Shown: piece after piece, positions 1 to 8,361 of the stretch
Layout of the letters: the number at the start of each line of letters is the position of its first letter
Position numbering within the stretch: the stretch's first letter is position 1
Assembly (NCBI GenBank): GCA_964447175.1
Contig: CAYURP010000022.1
Span: 1 to 47,484 of the forward strand
Source: CAYURP01 sp964447175
Lineage (GTDB): Bacteria; Zixibacteria; MSB-5A5; SM23-73-2
DNA length: 47,484 nt
Direction: 5' to 3'
Position numbers and translations under genes: made by a program
The notes under the pieces: generated by a model
What the model was told of the DNA's origin: nothing
What the model saw: only the letters and a program-made list of their open reading frames with translations
Databases searched by the model: none

Positions 1-81
1 GCCCTTTATCTTTATCCCTCCTACATAAATTTTACACAAAAGAATTTACACTATAATGTCAGATCGTATTGTTCATTTTGC

Positions 82-109
82 TTGACTTTTTCTTTTATTT
101 TTGTATTAT
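82..109 (+). promoter_or_regulatory. Candidate sigma70-type promoter for the tdh cluster
   Basis: TTGACT at 82-87 and TATTAT at 104-109 are separated by 16 bases. Transcription would start near 116, leaving a leader of about 60 nt before the ATG at 178. An alternative pair, TTTACA at 31-36 and TATAAT at 52-57, has a tight 15-base spacer. No other gene lies upstream in the window. Confidence 0.5.
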
Positions 110-177
110 AAGTTTTTCAAAGGGAAACCTTCTTGAAAAGAAGCGAAAAAGATCAAGAAATTCGATAGTGAGGTTTT

Positions 178-1224
178 ATGGCTGAAAAGATGTTGGCAGT
201 AATGAAAAAGGGAAAGGCTCCCGGAGCAGAGCTAATAGAAGTTGATATTCCCAAAATTAAAGAGGATGAGGTTTTGGTCAAGATAAAAGCTTGTTCCATT
301 TGCGGCACCGACGTGCATATCTATAACTGGGACGAGTGGTCACAATCCCGGATAAAGCCTCCTATGATTTTCGGGCATGAATGCGCAGGTGATGTGGTGG
401 AAGTTGGCAAAAACGTGAAGGGAGTTAAAGTTGGGGATTACGTTTCCGCGGAGACCCACATCCCGGACCAGACCTGTTTTCTGTGTAAAACCGGTAAGAT
501 GCATATCTGCCAGAATTTAAAGATCCTGGGAGTGGATACTAACGGGGCATTTGCTGAATATATCGCCATTCCGGAAATCTGCGTGTGGAAAAACGATAAA
601 TCTTTAGCCCCGGAGATCGGCAGCATTCAGGAGCCCTTTGGCAATGCCACCTACACCGTGATGGAAAGTCAGGTCTCAGCTAAAAACATTGCCATAATGG
701 GTGATGGACCCATTGCCTGTTTTGCCGCAGGTATTGCCAGGGTAGTGGGTGCAGCAAAGATATTCGGAGTGGGGGAGTTTCCTTTCAGGGTAAATCTTTT
801 GAATAAGATGGGAGCAAATCCTGTTTACAGTATTCTCAAGCACAAACCGGTGGATGAGATAATGAAAGCCACATCAGGTGAGGGGGTGGACGTGGTTCTG
901 GAGATGACCGGAGCCAAGAAAGCTATTGAGGATGGGTTCAAAATTCTGAAAAAGGGAGGAACGTTCACTGCTTTTGGAATTCCCTCAGGCAAAATAGAAT
1001 TCGATTTAAGCAACAACGTTATTTTTAAGGGCTGCAATATTATCGGGATTAATGGAAGAAAAATGTTTGAGACCTGGTATCAGCTGTCTAATCTCTTAAA
1101 TAACAAGCTGGTGGATCCCAGTCCGGTAATTACGCATAAGTTTCCCTTAAAGGATTTCCAAAAGGGTTTTGATGCAATTTTATCACCCAAAAAGGAATGT
1201 GGCAAGGTGGTGCTTTTTCCTTAG
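178..1224 (+). CDS. tdh: L-threonine 3-dehydrogenase (zinc-dependent MDR family)
   Basis: This enzyme oxidises L-threonine to 2-amino-3-ketobutyrate with NAD+, in the cytoplasm. The 348-residue length is normal for the family. The catalytic zinc region is seen as ICGTD with Cys42, followed by His47, then GHE at 66-68 and Glu152 in an EP motif. The nucleotide-binding glycine motif is near 175-180. The structural zinc loop has Cys100, Cys103 and Cys111, but the first of the usual four cysteines is Asp97. A kbl gene follows three genes downstream, which supports a threonine-to-glycine pathway. A promoter candidate lies at 82-109. The family call is firm; sorbitol-type dehydrogenases are the main alternative. 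Confidence 0.9.
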   Translation: MAEKMLAVMKKGKAPGAELIEVDIPKIKEDEVLVKIKACSICGTDVHIYNWDEWSQSRIKPPMIFGHECAGDVVEVGKNVKGVKVGDYVSAETHIPDQTCFLCKTGKMHICQNLKILGVDTNGAFAEYIAIPEICVWKNDKSLAPEIGSIQEPFGNATYTVMESQVSAKNIAIMGDGPIACFAAGIARVVGAAKIFGVGEFPFRVNLLNKMGANPVYSILKHKPVDEIMKATSGEGVDVVLEMTGAKKAIEDGFKILKKGGTFTAFGIPSGKIEFDLSNNVIFKGCNIIGINGRKMFETWYQLSNLLNNKLVDPSPVITHKFPLKDFQKGFDAILSPKKECGKVVLFP

Positions 1225-1445
1225 AGAAATCTCGGTACAAGGAAAACAGGTAAGTTGCGATTACAAATTGTTTGGGTAGTGTAATTAGATTCACAAAAAT
1301 CTTACTTTTTTCTCTAATTATTCTAAAAAGTTTGGTGAGTTCGAGATTTTCGTGTTGAAATTTTAACTTGCTAAAAGTATCTCTTTTTGTTATTTTTTAA
1401 AGATTTTGGTATCGTAGGTTTTAAAAAAGAAGGAGTTTTTTTGAG

Positions 1446-3146
1446 ATGAGCAACATCGGTTCTTATGATGAAAGAAACCAGGGATTTGATTGGTCACTGG
1501 CTCAGAAAGAGGTAGATTATAAAGAGGGCTCTCCCATCAATATAGGATATTATTGCACGGACAGGATCTGTGAACAAGGTTTATCTGAAAAGTTAGCTAT
1601 GATTTGGGAGGGTTTCTCAGGTGAGACGGAAAGGTTCACCTTTAACGATCTAAGGATATATTCTAACAATTTTGCCCACCTTTTGAAGAATCTGGGGATT
1701 GAACCAGGGGAGAGGGTCTTTATCTTTATGGACCGGATTCCGGAGCTTTATTTTTCATTTCTGGGTATTTTGAAAATGGGAGCGATTGTGGCTCCCCTTT
1801 TCTCCGCTTTTGGAGAGGATGCGCTTTTGACACGACTGGAGGATGGCAAGGCTTCTGCCATAATTACTATACCCAAACTGATAAGAAAGATCAGAAGAAT
1901 AAAGGACAAACTGCCTCAGCTTAAAAAGATTATAATTGCCACAGATGATGAGAATATAAAACTTGAGAACAAGGAAATGGCTTTCTCGGTGAGGAAATCT
2001 AAAAGGATCGAGAATTTTAACATTTTTCCAAGCACTCCTGAAACACCTTCGGTTCTTCATTATACTTCCGGGACTACCGGAAAGCCCAAAGGTGCCCTAC
2101 ACGTTCACTCCTCTATTCTCGCTCAATATCTGACCACCAAGTGGTGCCTGGATTTGAAGCCGGATGATGTCTACTGGTGTACTGCTGATCCCGGCTGGGT
2201 TACCGGAACTTCTTACGGGATCATTGGTCCCTGGAGTCTGGGTATCACCCAGGTGGTTTTAGATTGCGGGTTTCAACCGTCCAGGTGGTATAAATTAATA
2301 CAGACACATAAAGTAACTGTCTGGTATTCCGCACCTACAGCGATCAGGATGTTGATGAAGGAGGGAGAGGATATCGTCAGGAAATTCGATTTATCCTCTT
2401 TGCGGCATCTTTGCAGTGTGGGGGAGCCTTTAAATGCCGAGGCGGTTCTGTGGTCAAAAAAGGTTTACGGTTTGCCGTTTTATGATACCTATTGGCAGAC
2501 CGAGACCGGCTGCATAGTGATCTCCAATTATCCCGGAATGGAGTTGCGTCCAGGTTCTATGGGTAAAGCATTTCCCGGGATCGAGGCTACAGTATTAGAC
2601 TCAGATCACAATCCCATCAATAAGGTAGGTGCGGTAGGTCTTATTGCTTTGAAACCAGGTTGGCCAGCCATGTTCAGGACTTACTGGAATAACCCGCAGA
2701 CCTATAAGGACAAATTCAAAAATGGTTGGTATTTGACTGGCGACAGATCCAGTATTGACAAGGACGGATATTTCTGGTTTGTGGGAAGGGATGACGATGT
2801 GATCAATACTGCTGGACACCTGGTCAGCCCTTTTGAGGTGGAATCGGCACTTTTAGAGCACGAAGCGGTAGCGGAATCAGTAGCTGTGGGTAAACCTGAT
2901 TCCATAAATATGGAGGTGGTTAAGGTTTTTGTAGCGTTGAAACCGGAATTTCAAAAAAGTGATGACCTGGAGTTGAATATAATGAATTTCATTCGCAAAA
3001 GGCTTTCCCCTTTAGCCATGCCCCAGGAAATAGAATTTGTCGAATCCCTGCCCAAGACCAGAAGCGGCAAGTTGATGAGACGCTTACTCCGGGCTAAGGA
3101 GTGGGGTGAGCCCATAGGAGATGTCTCCACTCTGGAGAACGATTAA
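1446..3146 (+). CDS. Acetyl-CoA synthetase-like AMP-forming acyl ligase
   Basis: This is a member of the ANL superfamily, closest in length (566 aa) and motifs to AcsA-type acetate-CoA ligases. It would activate a short carboxylic acid with ATP and pass the acyl group to a thiol. The ATP-binding motif YTSGTTGKPKG is at 206-216, YWQTETG is at 349-355, the hinge TGD at 431-433, and the catalytic lysine of the C-terminal domain is Lys542 in RSGKLMRR. Trp350, just before QTETG, matches the tryptophan that limits Acs pockets to small acids (inference). A ribosome binding site AAGGAG is at 1430-1435. The next gene is an acyl carrier protein, so loading of that protein instead of, or besides, CoA is possible. 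Confidence 0.85.
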   Translation: MSNIGSYDERNQGFDWSLAQKEVDYKEGSPINIGYYCTDRICEQGLSEKLAMIWEGFSGETERFTFNDLRIYSNNFAHLLKNLGIEPGERVFIFMDRIPELYFSFLGILKMGAIVAPLFSAFGEDALLTRLEDGKASAIITIPKLIRKIRRIKDKLPQLKKIIIATDDENIKLENKEMAFSVRKSKRIENFNIFPSTPETPSVLHYTSGTTGKPKGALHVHSSILAQYLTTKWCLDLKPDDVYWCTADPGWVTGTSYGIIGPWSLGITQVVLDCGFQPSRWYKLIQTHKVTVWYSAPTAIRMLMKEGEDIVRKFDLSSLRHLCSVGEPLNAEAVLWSKKVYGLPFYDTYWQTETGCIVISNYPGMELRPGSMGKAFPGIEATVLDSDHNPINKVGAVGLIALKPGWPAMFRTYWNNPQTYKDKFKNGWYLTGDRSSIDKDGYFWFVGRDDDVINTAGHLVSPFEVESALLEHEAVAESVAVGKPDSINMEVVKVFVALKPEFQKSDDLELNIMNFIRKRLSPLAMPQEIEFVESLPKTRSGKLMRRLLRAKEWGEPIGDVSTLEND

Positions 3147-3286
3147 CTCATGGTCTACAGTTGAAACTGATTATGAAATTCCTGCAGCAAGTTGGAACTG
3201 TTTACAAACAATGAGTTTTATTTGAAATAAGGATAAGACTATAGATGTTTTCTTAACCAATTGGAAGAAATCTGAAAGGAGTAAAA

Positions 3287-3538
3287 ATGGATGAGACTAA
3301 AAAGATAATCATCGATTACGTGAAAAAGGAGTTTCTGGAAGAGGATGACGATATGGAGATAAATGAGGATACTCCCCTGATTTCATCCGGAATAGTGGAT
3401 TCCTTTTCCATGGTCTCCTTGAAGACTTTCCTTGAGAAAAAATACAAGATTCAGATTCCGGATGATAAGGCAACTCCTGAGGCTTTCGATACCGTGAACA
3501 GCATCATTGCAGTGCTTAAGGAGTATGTGAAGATATAA
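3287..3538 (+). CDS. Acyl carrier protein
   Basis: An 83-residue acidic protein with the carrier-protein pattern SGIVDSFSMV. Ser39 of the DSF motif is the expected 4'-phosphopantetheine attachment site. It is a stand-alone carrier, unlike AcpP in its core motif (DSF rather than DSL), and lies between an AMP-forming ligase and a kbl gene rather than among fatty acid synthesis genes. This suggests a dedicated carrier for the product of the neighbouring ligase. A Shine-Dalgarno AAAGGAG precedes the ATG. What it carries cannot be read from the sequence. Confidence 0.85.
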   Translation: MDETKKIIIDYVKKEFLEEDDDMEINEDTPLISSGIVDSFSMVSLKTFLEKKYKIQIPDDKATPEAFDTVNSIIAVLKEYVKI

Positions 3539-3624
3539 AGAGTCTGTCCAGGTAAAGAATACGTGGAAGGTTTTTTTTACGCGTCCCTTAAATTTTTCAA
3601 GAAATTATCAGGCTGGAGGATTTT

Positions 3625-4872
3625 ATGGCATACAGTGAAAAAGTGAAGGAATCATATCAGAATGAGCTGAAAAACATCAAAGAGGCTGGGTTGAACAAGG
3701 AGGAGAGATTTATCCACACTCCTCAGGGTGCGGATATCAAGGTGGAATTTCCTCAAGGTGCGCCAGAAAAGGAGGTAATCAATTTCTGCGCCAACAATTA
3801 TCTGGGTCTCTCCAGCCATCCGGACGTGGTTAAAGCGGCTCATAATGGTCTGGATGCCAGAGGGTATGGTCTTTCATCGGTGCGGTTTATCTGCGGTACT
3901 CAGGATATTCACAGGGAATTGGAAAGAAAACTGAGCCAATTTTTGGGCACAGAGGATACCATTTTATTTGCTTCCTGTATGGATGCTAACGCTGCTGTTT
4001 TTGAAGTTCTGTTGAGTCGAGAGGATGCCATGATTGCGGATAAATTAGTCCACGCCTCGCTCATTGACGGGATGAAACTCTGCAAAGCCCAGCAGTATGT
4101 TTACAAGCACTCCAATATGGATCACCTGGAGGAGAAATTAAAAGAGGCTCAGGAAAATCGTTTTCGGATGATCATTACCGATGGGGTTTTTTCCATGGAC
4201 GGAGATATCGCCAGGTTGGATAAAATCTGTGATCTGGCGGATAAATACGATGCTATGGTTTTGGTGGATGATTCTCATGCTACCGGGTTTGTGGGAAAGA
4301 CGGGAAGGGGAACTCATGAGCTTTGTGGAGTATTGGGTCGGGTGGATATTATCACCACTACGTTAGGTAAGGCTTTAGGCGGTGCTTCAGGAGGATGCGT
4401 CAGCACTAAGAAAGAGATAGTCGATTTGCTGCGTCAAAGGGCCAGGCCTTATCTTTTCTCTAATACCGTGCCCCCGGTGATCATCTCCGCTGCCAATAAA
4501 GTCCTGGACCTAATTTCCCAAACTACTGAAAGAAGGGACAAGCTGGAAAAGAACACCCTGTATTTCAGGGAAAAGATGACCCAGGCTGGATTCGACATCA
4601 GAGAGGGCATTCATCCCATTGTCCCCATAATGCTCTACAATGCCCAACTGGCTTCGGATTTTGCCAAAGATTTATATTATGAGGGGATCTATGTTATCGG
4701 TTTTTTCTTCCCGGTAGTCGCTCGAGGGGAGGCAAGGATTAGAGTTCAGATCTCAGCGGATCATGAAATGAAGCATCTGGATAAAGCCATCCAGGCATTC
4801 ACCAAGATCGGTAAGAAATACAACATCCTGGGCAAAAAGAAAAAAGAGATAATAGAGAAATACGGGCTTTAA
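3625..4872 (+). CDS. kbl: 2-amino-3-ketobutyrate CoA ligase (glycine C-acetyltransferase)
   Basis: This PLP enzyme splits 2-amino-3-ketobutyrate with CoA into glycine and acetyl-CoA, completing threonine breakdown begun by Tdh. The 415 residues include HASLIDG near 143, the PLP-contact motif VDDSHATGF (Asp215, His218), and the PLP lysine Lys249 in TTLGKALGG. Stretches such as RPYLFSN and EGIYVIGFF follow the E. coli Kbl pattern as I remember it, which argues against serine palmitoyltransferase or BioF. The N-terminus is slightly extended and the C-terminus has a lysine-rich tail. The start has a GGAGG ribosome binding site. The unusual part is the ligase and carrier protein between tdh and kbl. 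Confidence 0.92.
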   Translation: MAYSEKVKESYQNELKNIKEAGLNKEERFIHTPQGADIKVEFPQGAPEKEVINFCANNYLGLSSHPDVVKAAHNGLDARGYGLSSVRFICGTQDIHRELERKLSQFLGTEDTILFASCMDANAAVFEVLLSREDAMIADKLVHASLIDGMKLCKAQQYVYKHSNMDHLEEKLKEAQENRFRMIITDGVFSMDGDIARLDKICDLADKYDAMVLVDDSHATGFVGKTGRGTHELCGVLGRVDIITTTLGKALGGASGGCVSTKKEIVDLLRQRARPYLFSNTVPPVIISAANKVLDLISQTTERRDKLEKNTLYFREKMTQAGFDIREGIHPIVPIMLYNAQLASDFAKDLYYEGIYVIGFFFPVVARGEARIRVQISADHEMKHLDKAIQAFTKIGKKYNILGKKKKEIIEKYGL

Positions 4873-4959
4873 AGTCCCGGACTGTTGGATGGCAGTTTAA
4901 AATTATCCATTGAGATTTTCAGAAGATCTAAGTTTTGTAAACTGATGTAGAGATCAAAG

Positions 4960-5295
4960 ATGAAAAAAATGGTTTTGATAAGCTCTGATAAGATGGGCGA
5001 AGGTGAGGAGGAGATCGGAAAGATAATGATGAAGAAGTTCATCAACGGTCTGGTGGGGCTGGATGAAAAACCAGAAAAGCTTGTCTTTTATGGTTTGGGC
5101 GTGAAATTAACGGCCAAAGGTTCTCCGGTTATGGATGCTCTTTTGTCTCTGGAAAATATGGGTGTGGAGATTGTCTCCTGCGCCACCTGTGTTAATTATT
5201 ACGGTTTGACAGACAAAATCCAGGTAGGCAGAATCGGGAACATGCCTGAGCTGCTGAAGTCGGTGATGGAAGCGGATGACACTATTTCTATTTGA
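4960..5295 (+). CDS. YedF-like / DsrE-fold protein (selenium-metabolism associated)
   Basis: The 111-residue protein matches the C-terminal half of YedF-type proteins of the DsrE fold: a MGEGEEEIG start, a hydrophobic strand VFYGLGVKL, a GSPVMDAL segment and the family signature SCATCVNYYGL with Cys pair CATC, followed by VGRIGNMPEL. YedF proteins are linked to selenium metabolism, usually with an N-terminal TusA-like domain, which is absent here. The role is not known in detail. It lies 87 bases after kbl in the same direction. No selenocysteine gene or SelD is visible in the window, so the selenium link rests on family knowledge only. Confidence 0.75.
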   Translation: MKKMVLISSDKMGEGEEEIGKIMMKKFINGLVGLDEKPEKLVFYGLGVKLTAKGSPVMDALLSLENMGVEIVSCATCVNYYGLTDKIQVGRIGNMPELLKSVMEADDTISI

Positions 5296-5399
5296 TATAT
5301 GTATAACGGGAAGTTCTCGTGAAAAAATTTAAATCACTCCCGTAATTGCAAGAACATCATTATTCTAGGTGAATCGAAATCAGGTTTTCAGGAAAAAAT

Positions 5400-5993
5400 A
5401 TGTCGCAAAAGGAATTTTTTGATCGTCATGCTAACAAGTGGGATGAACTTTACTATCAGAATGAACCTGACGAGCTTTCGGATCTGATAAGAAGATTCCA
5501 GATAAGAAAGGGTGACTGGATTCTGGACGTGGGCACGGGAACAGGAATCCTTTTACCCTATTTGAGCAAACTTACTGGAGGGAAGGGCAAGGTTTTCGCT
5601 CTGGATTTCTCCTCTGAGATGCTTTCAGTTGCCGAGTCAAAGCTGCCCCACAGCGGAATTGAGTTCATTAACTCAGATGTGGGAAATATGCCATTTGATT
5701 GTGAGATTTTTGACCGGGTTATCTGTTTTGCTTGCTTTCCCCATTTTGGGAATAAACCCAGATCTCTTCAGGAGATGAGCAGGGTTTTGAAAAAAGGGGG
5801 AAAGCTTTTTATTGCTCATCTTCTGAGCAGTCAGGAGATAAAAGAACACCATTTTAATGCTGGAGAAGAAGTCAAAGATGATGTTTTGCCAGAGAATTCC
5901 TTAATGTTAAAAATGATGAGCAAGTTAAAATTAAAAGGGGTTAAAATAATTGATCAACCTGCCTTATATTTTGCTCAGGGAGAAAAATGGTAA
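5400..5993 (+). CDS. Class I SAM-dependent methyltransferase
   Basis: A 197-residue cytoplasmic methyltransferase of the Methyltransf_11/25 type. Motif I is DVGTGTGILL, followed by the acidic end of strand 2 in FALDFSSEM and motif IV near FDRVICFACFPHF. The substrate cannot be deduced. It overlaps the start of the next gene by seven bases (ATG of the next gene at 5987, stop at 5991-5993), so the two are translationally coupled. The C-terminus is short for substrate-binding extensions. It may act on a small molecule related to the cargo of the neighbouring transporter component, but that is speculation from position. Confidence 0.8.
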   Translation: MSQKEFFDRHANKWDELYYQNEPDELSDLIRRFQIRKGDWILDVGTGTGILLPYLSKLTGGKGKVFALDFSSEMLSVAESKLPHSGIEFINSDVGNMPFDCEIFDRVICFACFPHFGNKPRSLQEMSRVLKKGGKLFIAHLLSSQEIKEHHFNAGEEVKDDVLPENSLMLKMMSKLKLKGVKIIDQPALYFAQGEKW

Positions 5994-6502
5994 CCTTAAG
6001 CTCAAAGAGGATAGCTCTGACCTCTTTTTTCCTCTCCCTGGGTATAGTTCTTCCTTTTGTTTTTCATCAATTTGCATTGGCTGGAAGATTATTTTTGCCT
6101 ATGCATATACCGGTCTTTCTTGCTGGGATTTTTACAGGTCCGGTAGGTGGAGTAATAGTAGGAGGGTTATCCCCGGTGATCAGCTTTTTTTTAACCGGGA
6201 TGCCTCCACCTTATGCCGTCCCCTTGATGGCAATGGAATTGCCTGTTTACGGATTAAGCATAGGATTACTCTATTATGTGAAAAAAGTGAACCTGATCTT
6301 ATCTCTTTTTATCTCCATGATACTGGGCAGAGCGGCTTTTGCCTTAGGGCTTCTGATTTTGGGTGCATTTGTTAATTTGCCCTATGGTTTTTACACCTTT
6401 CTAAAGGTTTCGTTTATCACTGGATTGCCGGGGATAATTGTGCAGATAATCCTCATCCCTTCATTGGTTAAAGGAGTGAGTTGGTTGGGTGGGACGGGCT
6501 GA
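5987..6502 (+). CDS. ECF-transporter substrate-binding (S) component, ligand unknown
   Basis: A 171-residue integral membrane protein with about five to six hydrophobic helices. The segment FLAGIFTGPVGGVIVGGLSP and the later GRAAFALG pattern are typical of S components of energy-coupling-factor vitamin transporters (PF12822-like). Such proteins bind a vitamin or its precursor and dock onto a shared EcfA-EcfA'-EcfT module, which is not in this window. The start overlaps the upstream methyltransferase gene. BioY, NiaX and FolT relatives are all possible; the ligand motif is not recognisable by eye. Confidence 0.7.
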   Translation: MVTLSSKRIALTSFFLSLGIVLPFVFHQFALAGRLFLPMHIPVFLAGIFTGPVGGVIVGGLSPVISFFLTGMPPPYAVPLMAMELPVYGLSIGLLYYVKKVNLILSLFISMILGRAAFALGLLILGAFVNLPYGFYTFLKVSFITGLPGIIVQIILIPSLVKGVSWLGGTG

Positions 6503-6528
6503 CCACTGACAAATCTTTCCCTTAAATA

Positions 6529-6597
6529 AGTTTAGACATAAAGTCCTGACCTTACATTCCGATTTTAATAATATTGGGATTAAATTAGGTCTAAACT
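6529..6597 (+). repeat. Long-range inverted repeat upstream of the first histidine kinase
   Basis: A perfect 9-base inverted repeat, AGTTTAGAC at 6529-6537 and GTCTAAACT at 6589-6597, encloses 51 bases and ends 11 bases before the kinase start codon at 6609. The site could be an operator dyad or the closing stem of a leader structure. The start codon lacks an obvious Shine-Dalgarno sequence, so the dyad may matter for translation. No function can be proved. Confidence 0.35.
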
Positions 6598-6608
6598 GAG
6601 CTATTCCT

Positions 6609-8282
6609 ATGCCCCCGATTCAAGAGGAAATAAAAAAGCTGGAGAAAAAGGACTGGCAACTCTGGGTCCTGACCATAACCGTCCTTTTGGTTTTCAGTAT
6701 ATTCATCTTGTTGACTATTTTTTATACGGATCTGGAGGAATTTTATGTTAAGGAGATGACCTATTATAACTTCAATCTGCTCTATCTGGGATTCACCGCT
6801 TTGTCCCTTTTATTGGTGGCTTACATTCTTTTGAAGGAGCATTCCATAAAAGCCCTGAGACGTGATCTGATAAATCAGAAATTATTAACTTACGATCTGG
6901 AGTATCGCTTCCAGGAACTGAAAGCATTATTTGAGGTAAGCACTCTGGTTAACTCAGAAGTTGAACTTTCACCTATCCTGGATACAATCTGTAAAACGGT
7001 GCTGGCAAATGTGGAAGGGGAGAACCTATACCTCTGGCTCTATGATAGGAAAAGTGACAGACTTCACTGTGTTGCTGCATATACAGATGGCGGTGAGAAA
7101 ATTAATAAAAGCAGGGTCCAAATTGATCCGGAAATCCTCTTATGGATAATTGAAAATGGCCAACCTCTTCTGCTGGAGGAGAAAAAGGCTGTTCTTTCCC
7201 CAAAAATCAAGGAGAATCCAAAGGGAACGAATCTCTTTGTCCCTCTGAGAGTTAAAAAGGAGATAAAGGGTATTTTAAATGTTACCGCTAAAAAAGACAA
7301 GAAAAGATTTGATCAGGTTGACCTGAAACTGGTTTCAATTTTTACTGAAAACATGGCTGCATCGCTGGAGAAAGAGGAGATGTATCAAGAACTGAAATCC
7401 CAGACTAAAGCTTTGGAAAAGACCATTCAGGATTTACGCATTACCCAGAATCAGTTAGTCCAGTCTGAGAAAATGAGGGCATTAGGGGATATAGCCAGCG
7501 GCGTAGCACACGATTTCAATAATATCTTAGCTGTGATACTGGGGCGAACAGAGCTCCTCTTAAAGGAAGCCCAGGGGGAGGACGTAAAAAAATGGCTGAG
7601 AGTGATAGAGCAAGTTGCTAATGATGGTGCGCAGATAATTCGCAGGCTTCAGGAGTATACCAGAACAGGTGAGGAGAAGGCTCCCATGGAGATAGACGTA
7701 AACAGAATCATCCGGCAGGTGGTGGACATGACTCGGCACAGATGGAAAAATGAGGCTGAGGCAAAAGGTATAAAATTCGAGGTTTTGACGGAATTAAAAA
7801 AGGTCCCACCACTTGAGTTCGATCCCTCGGAGTTAAGTGAAGTATTGATAAATATGATTATTAATGCCATCGATGCCCTACCCCGCGGGGGTAAAATAAT
7901 CTTGAGGTCATGGGAAAAGGATGGTTCCGTCTATATTTCCGTGGAGGATACCGGAGCAGGTATTAGTGAGGAGGATAAAAGAAGAATTTTTGATCCATTT
8001 TTCACTACCAAGGGTGTAAAAGGAGTGGGACTGGGATTAAGTGTGGCTTACGGGATCATAACCAGGTATGGAGGGGAGATAAGCGTGGAAAGCAAGTTGA
8101 ATCAGGGTAGCACATTTGTTACAAAACTTCCCCTACATAAGAGACAGGGTCTTAATCTTCAACCGGAAAAATCGTTGACTAAAATGGAGAGACCAGAAGG
8201 TCCCTCATCTGGAGAAAAACAAAAGATACAGGTTCCCGTCTGCGATGTGGGTTTTTACCAACCTCAGGCGGAAGGGGAATGA
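6609..8282 (+). CDS. Membrane-bound GAF sensor histidine kinase
   Basis: This 557-residue kinase starts with two membrane helices (about 17-39 and 57-75) joined by a short loop, then a coiled linker, a GAF domain (about 105-260), a HisKA dimerisation domain and a HATPase domain. The phospho-acceptor is His301 in SGVAHDFNNI. The N box is around NMIINAIDALP, the G1 box DTGAGIS and the G2 box GVGLGLSVAYG. A tail of about 45 residues follows. The external loop is too short for a ligand domain, so sensing is probably by the cytoplasmic GAF domain or the membrane. Two paralogues follow in tandem. No response regulator gene is adjacent. Confidence 0.88.
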   Translation: MPPIQEEIKKLEKKDWQLWVLTITVLLVFSIFILLTIFYTDLEEFYVKEMTYYNFNLLYLGFTALSLLLVAYILLKEHSIKALRRDLINQKLLTYDLEYRFQELKALFEVSTLVNSEVELSPILDTICKTVLANVEGENLYLWLYDRKSDRLHCVAAYTDGGEKINKSRVQIDPEILLWIIENGQPLLLEEKKAVLSPKIKENPKGTNLFVPLRVKKEIKGILNVTAKKDKKRFDQVDLKLVSIFTENMAASLEKEEMYQELKSQTKALEKTIQDLRITQNQLVQSEKMRALGDIASGVAHDFNNILAVILGRTELLLKEAQGEDVKKWLRVIEQVANDGAQIIRRLQEYTRTGEEKAPMEIDVNRIIRQVVDMTRHRWKNEAEAKGIKFEVLTELKKVPPLEFDPSELSEVLINMIINAIDALPRGGKIILRSWEKDGSVYISVEDTGAGISEEDKRRIFDPFFTTKGVKGVGLGLSVAYGIITRYGGEISVESKLNQGSTFVTKLPLHKRQGLNLQPEKSLTKMERPEGPSSGEKQKIQVPVCDVGFYQPQAEGE

Positions 8283-8361
8283 ATATCCCGTCTCAAAATT
8301 TTTTAATTATGAAGGAAAAGCCAATATAGACCAGAGGAACAATACATGAAAGGGGTTTAAG

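Noticed and set aside
3625..4872. Serine palmitoyltransferase (sphingolipid synthesis) for the kbl gene
   Set aside because: Motif by motif it follows Kbl closely; the alternative is kept only as part of the finding on the ligase and carrier neighbours.
5950..6375. 141-aa frame overlapping the methyltransferase and the ECF S component
   Set aside because: It runs out of frame through the S-component gene, whose membrane-protein pattern is clear; it lacks a ribosome binding site.
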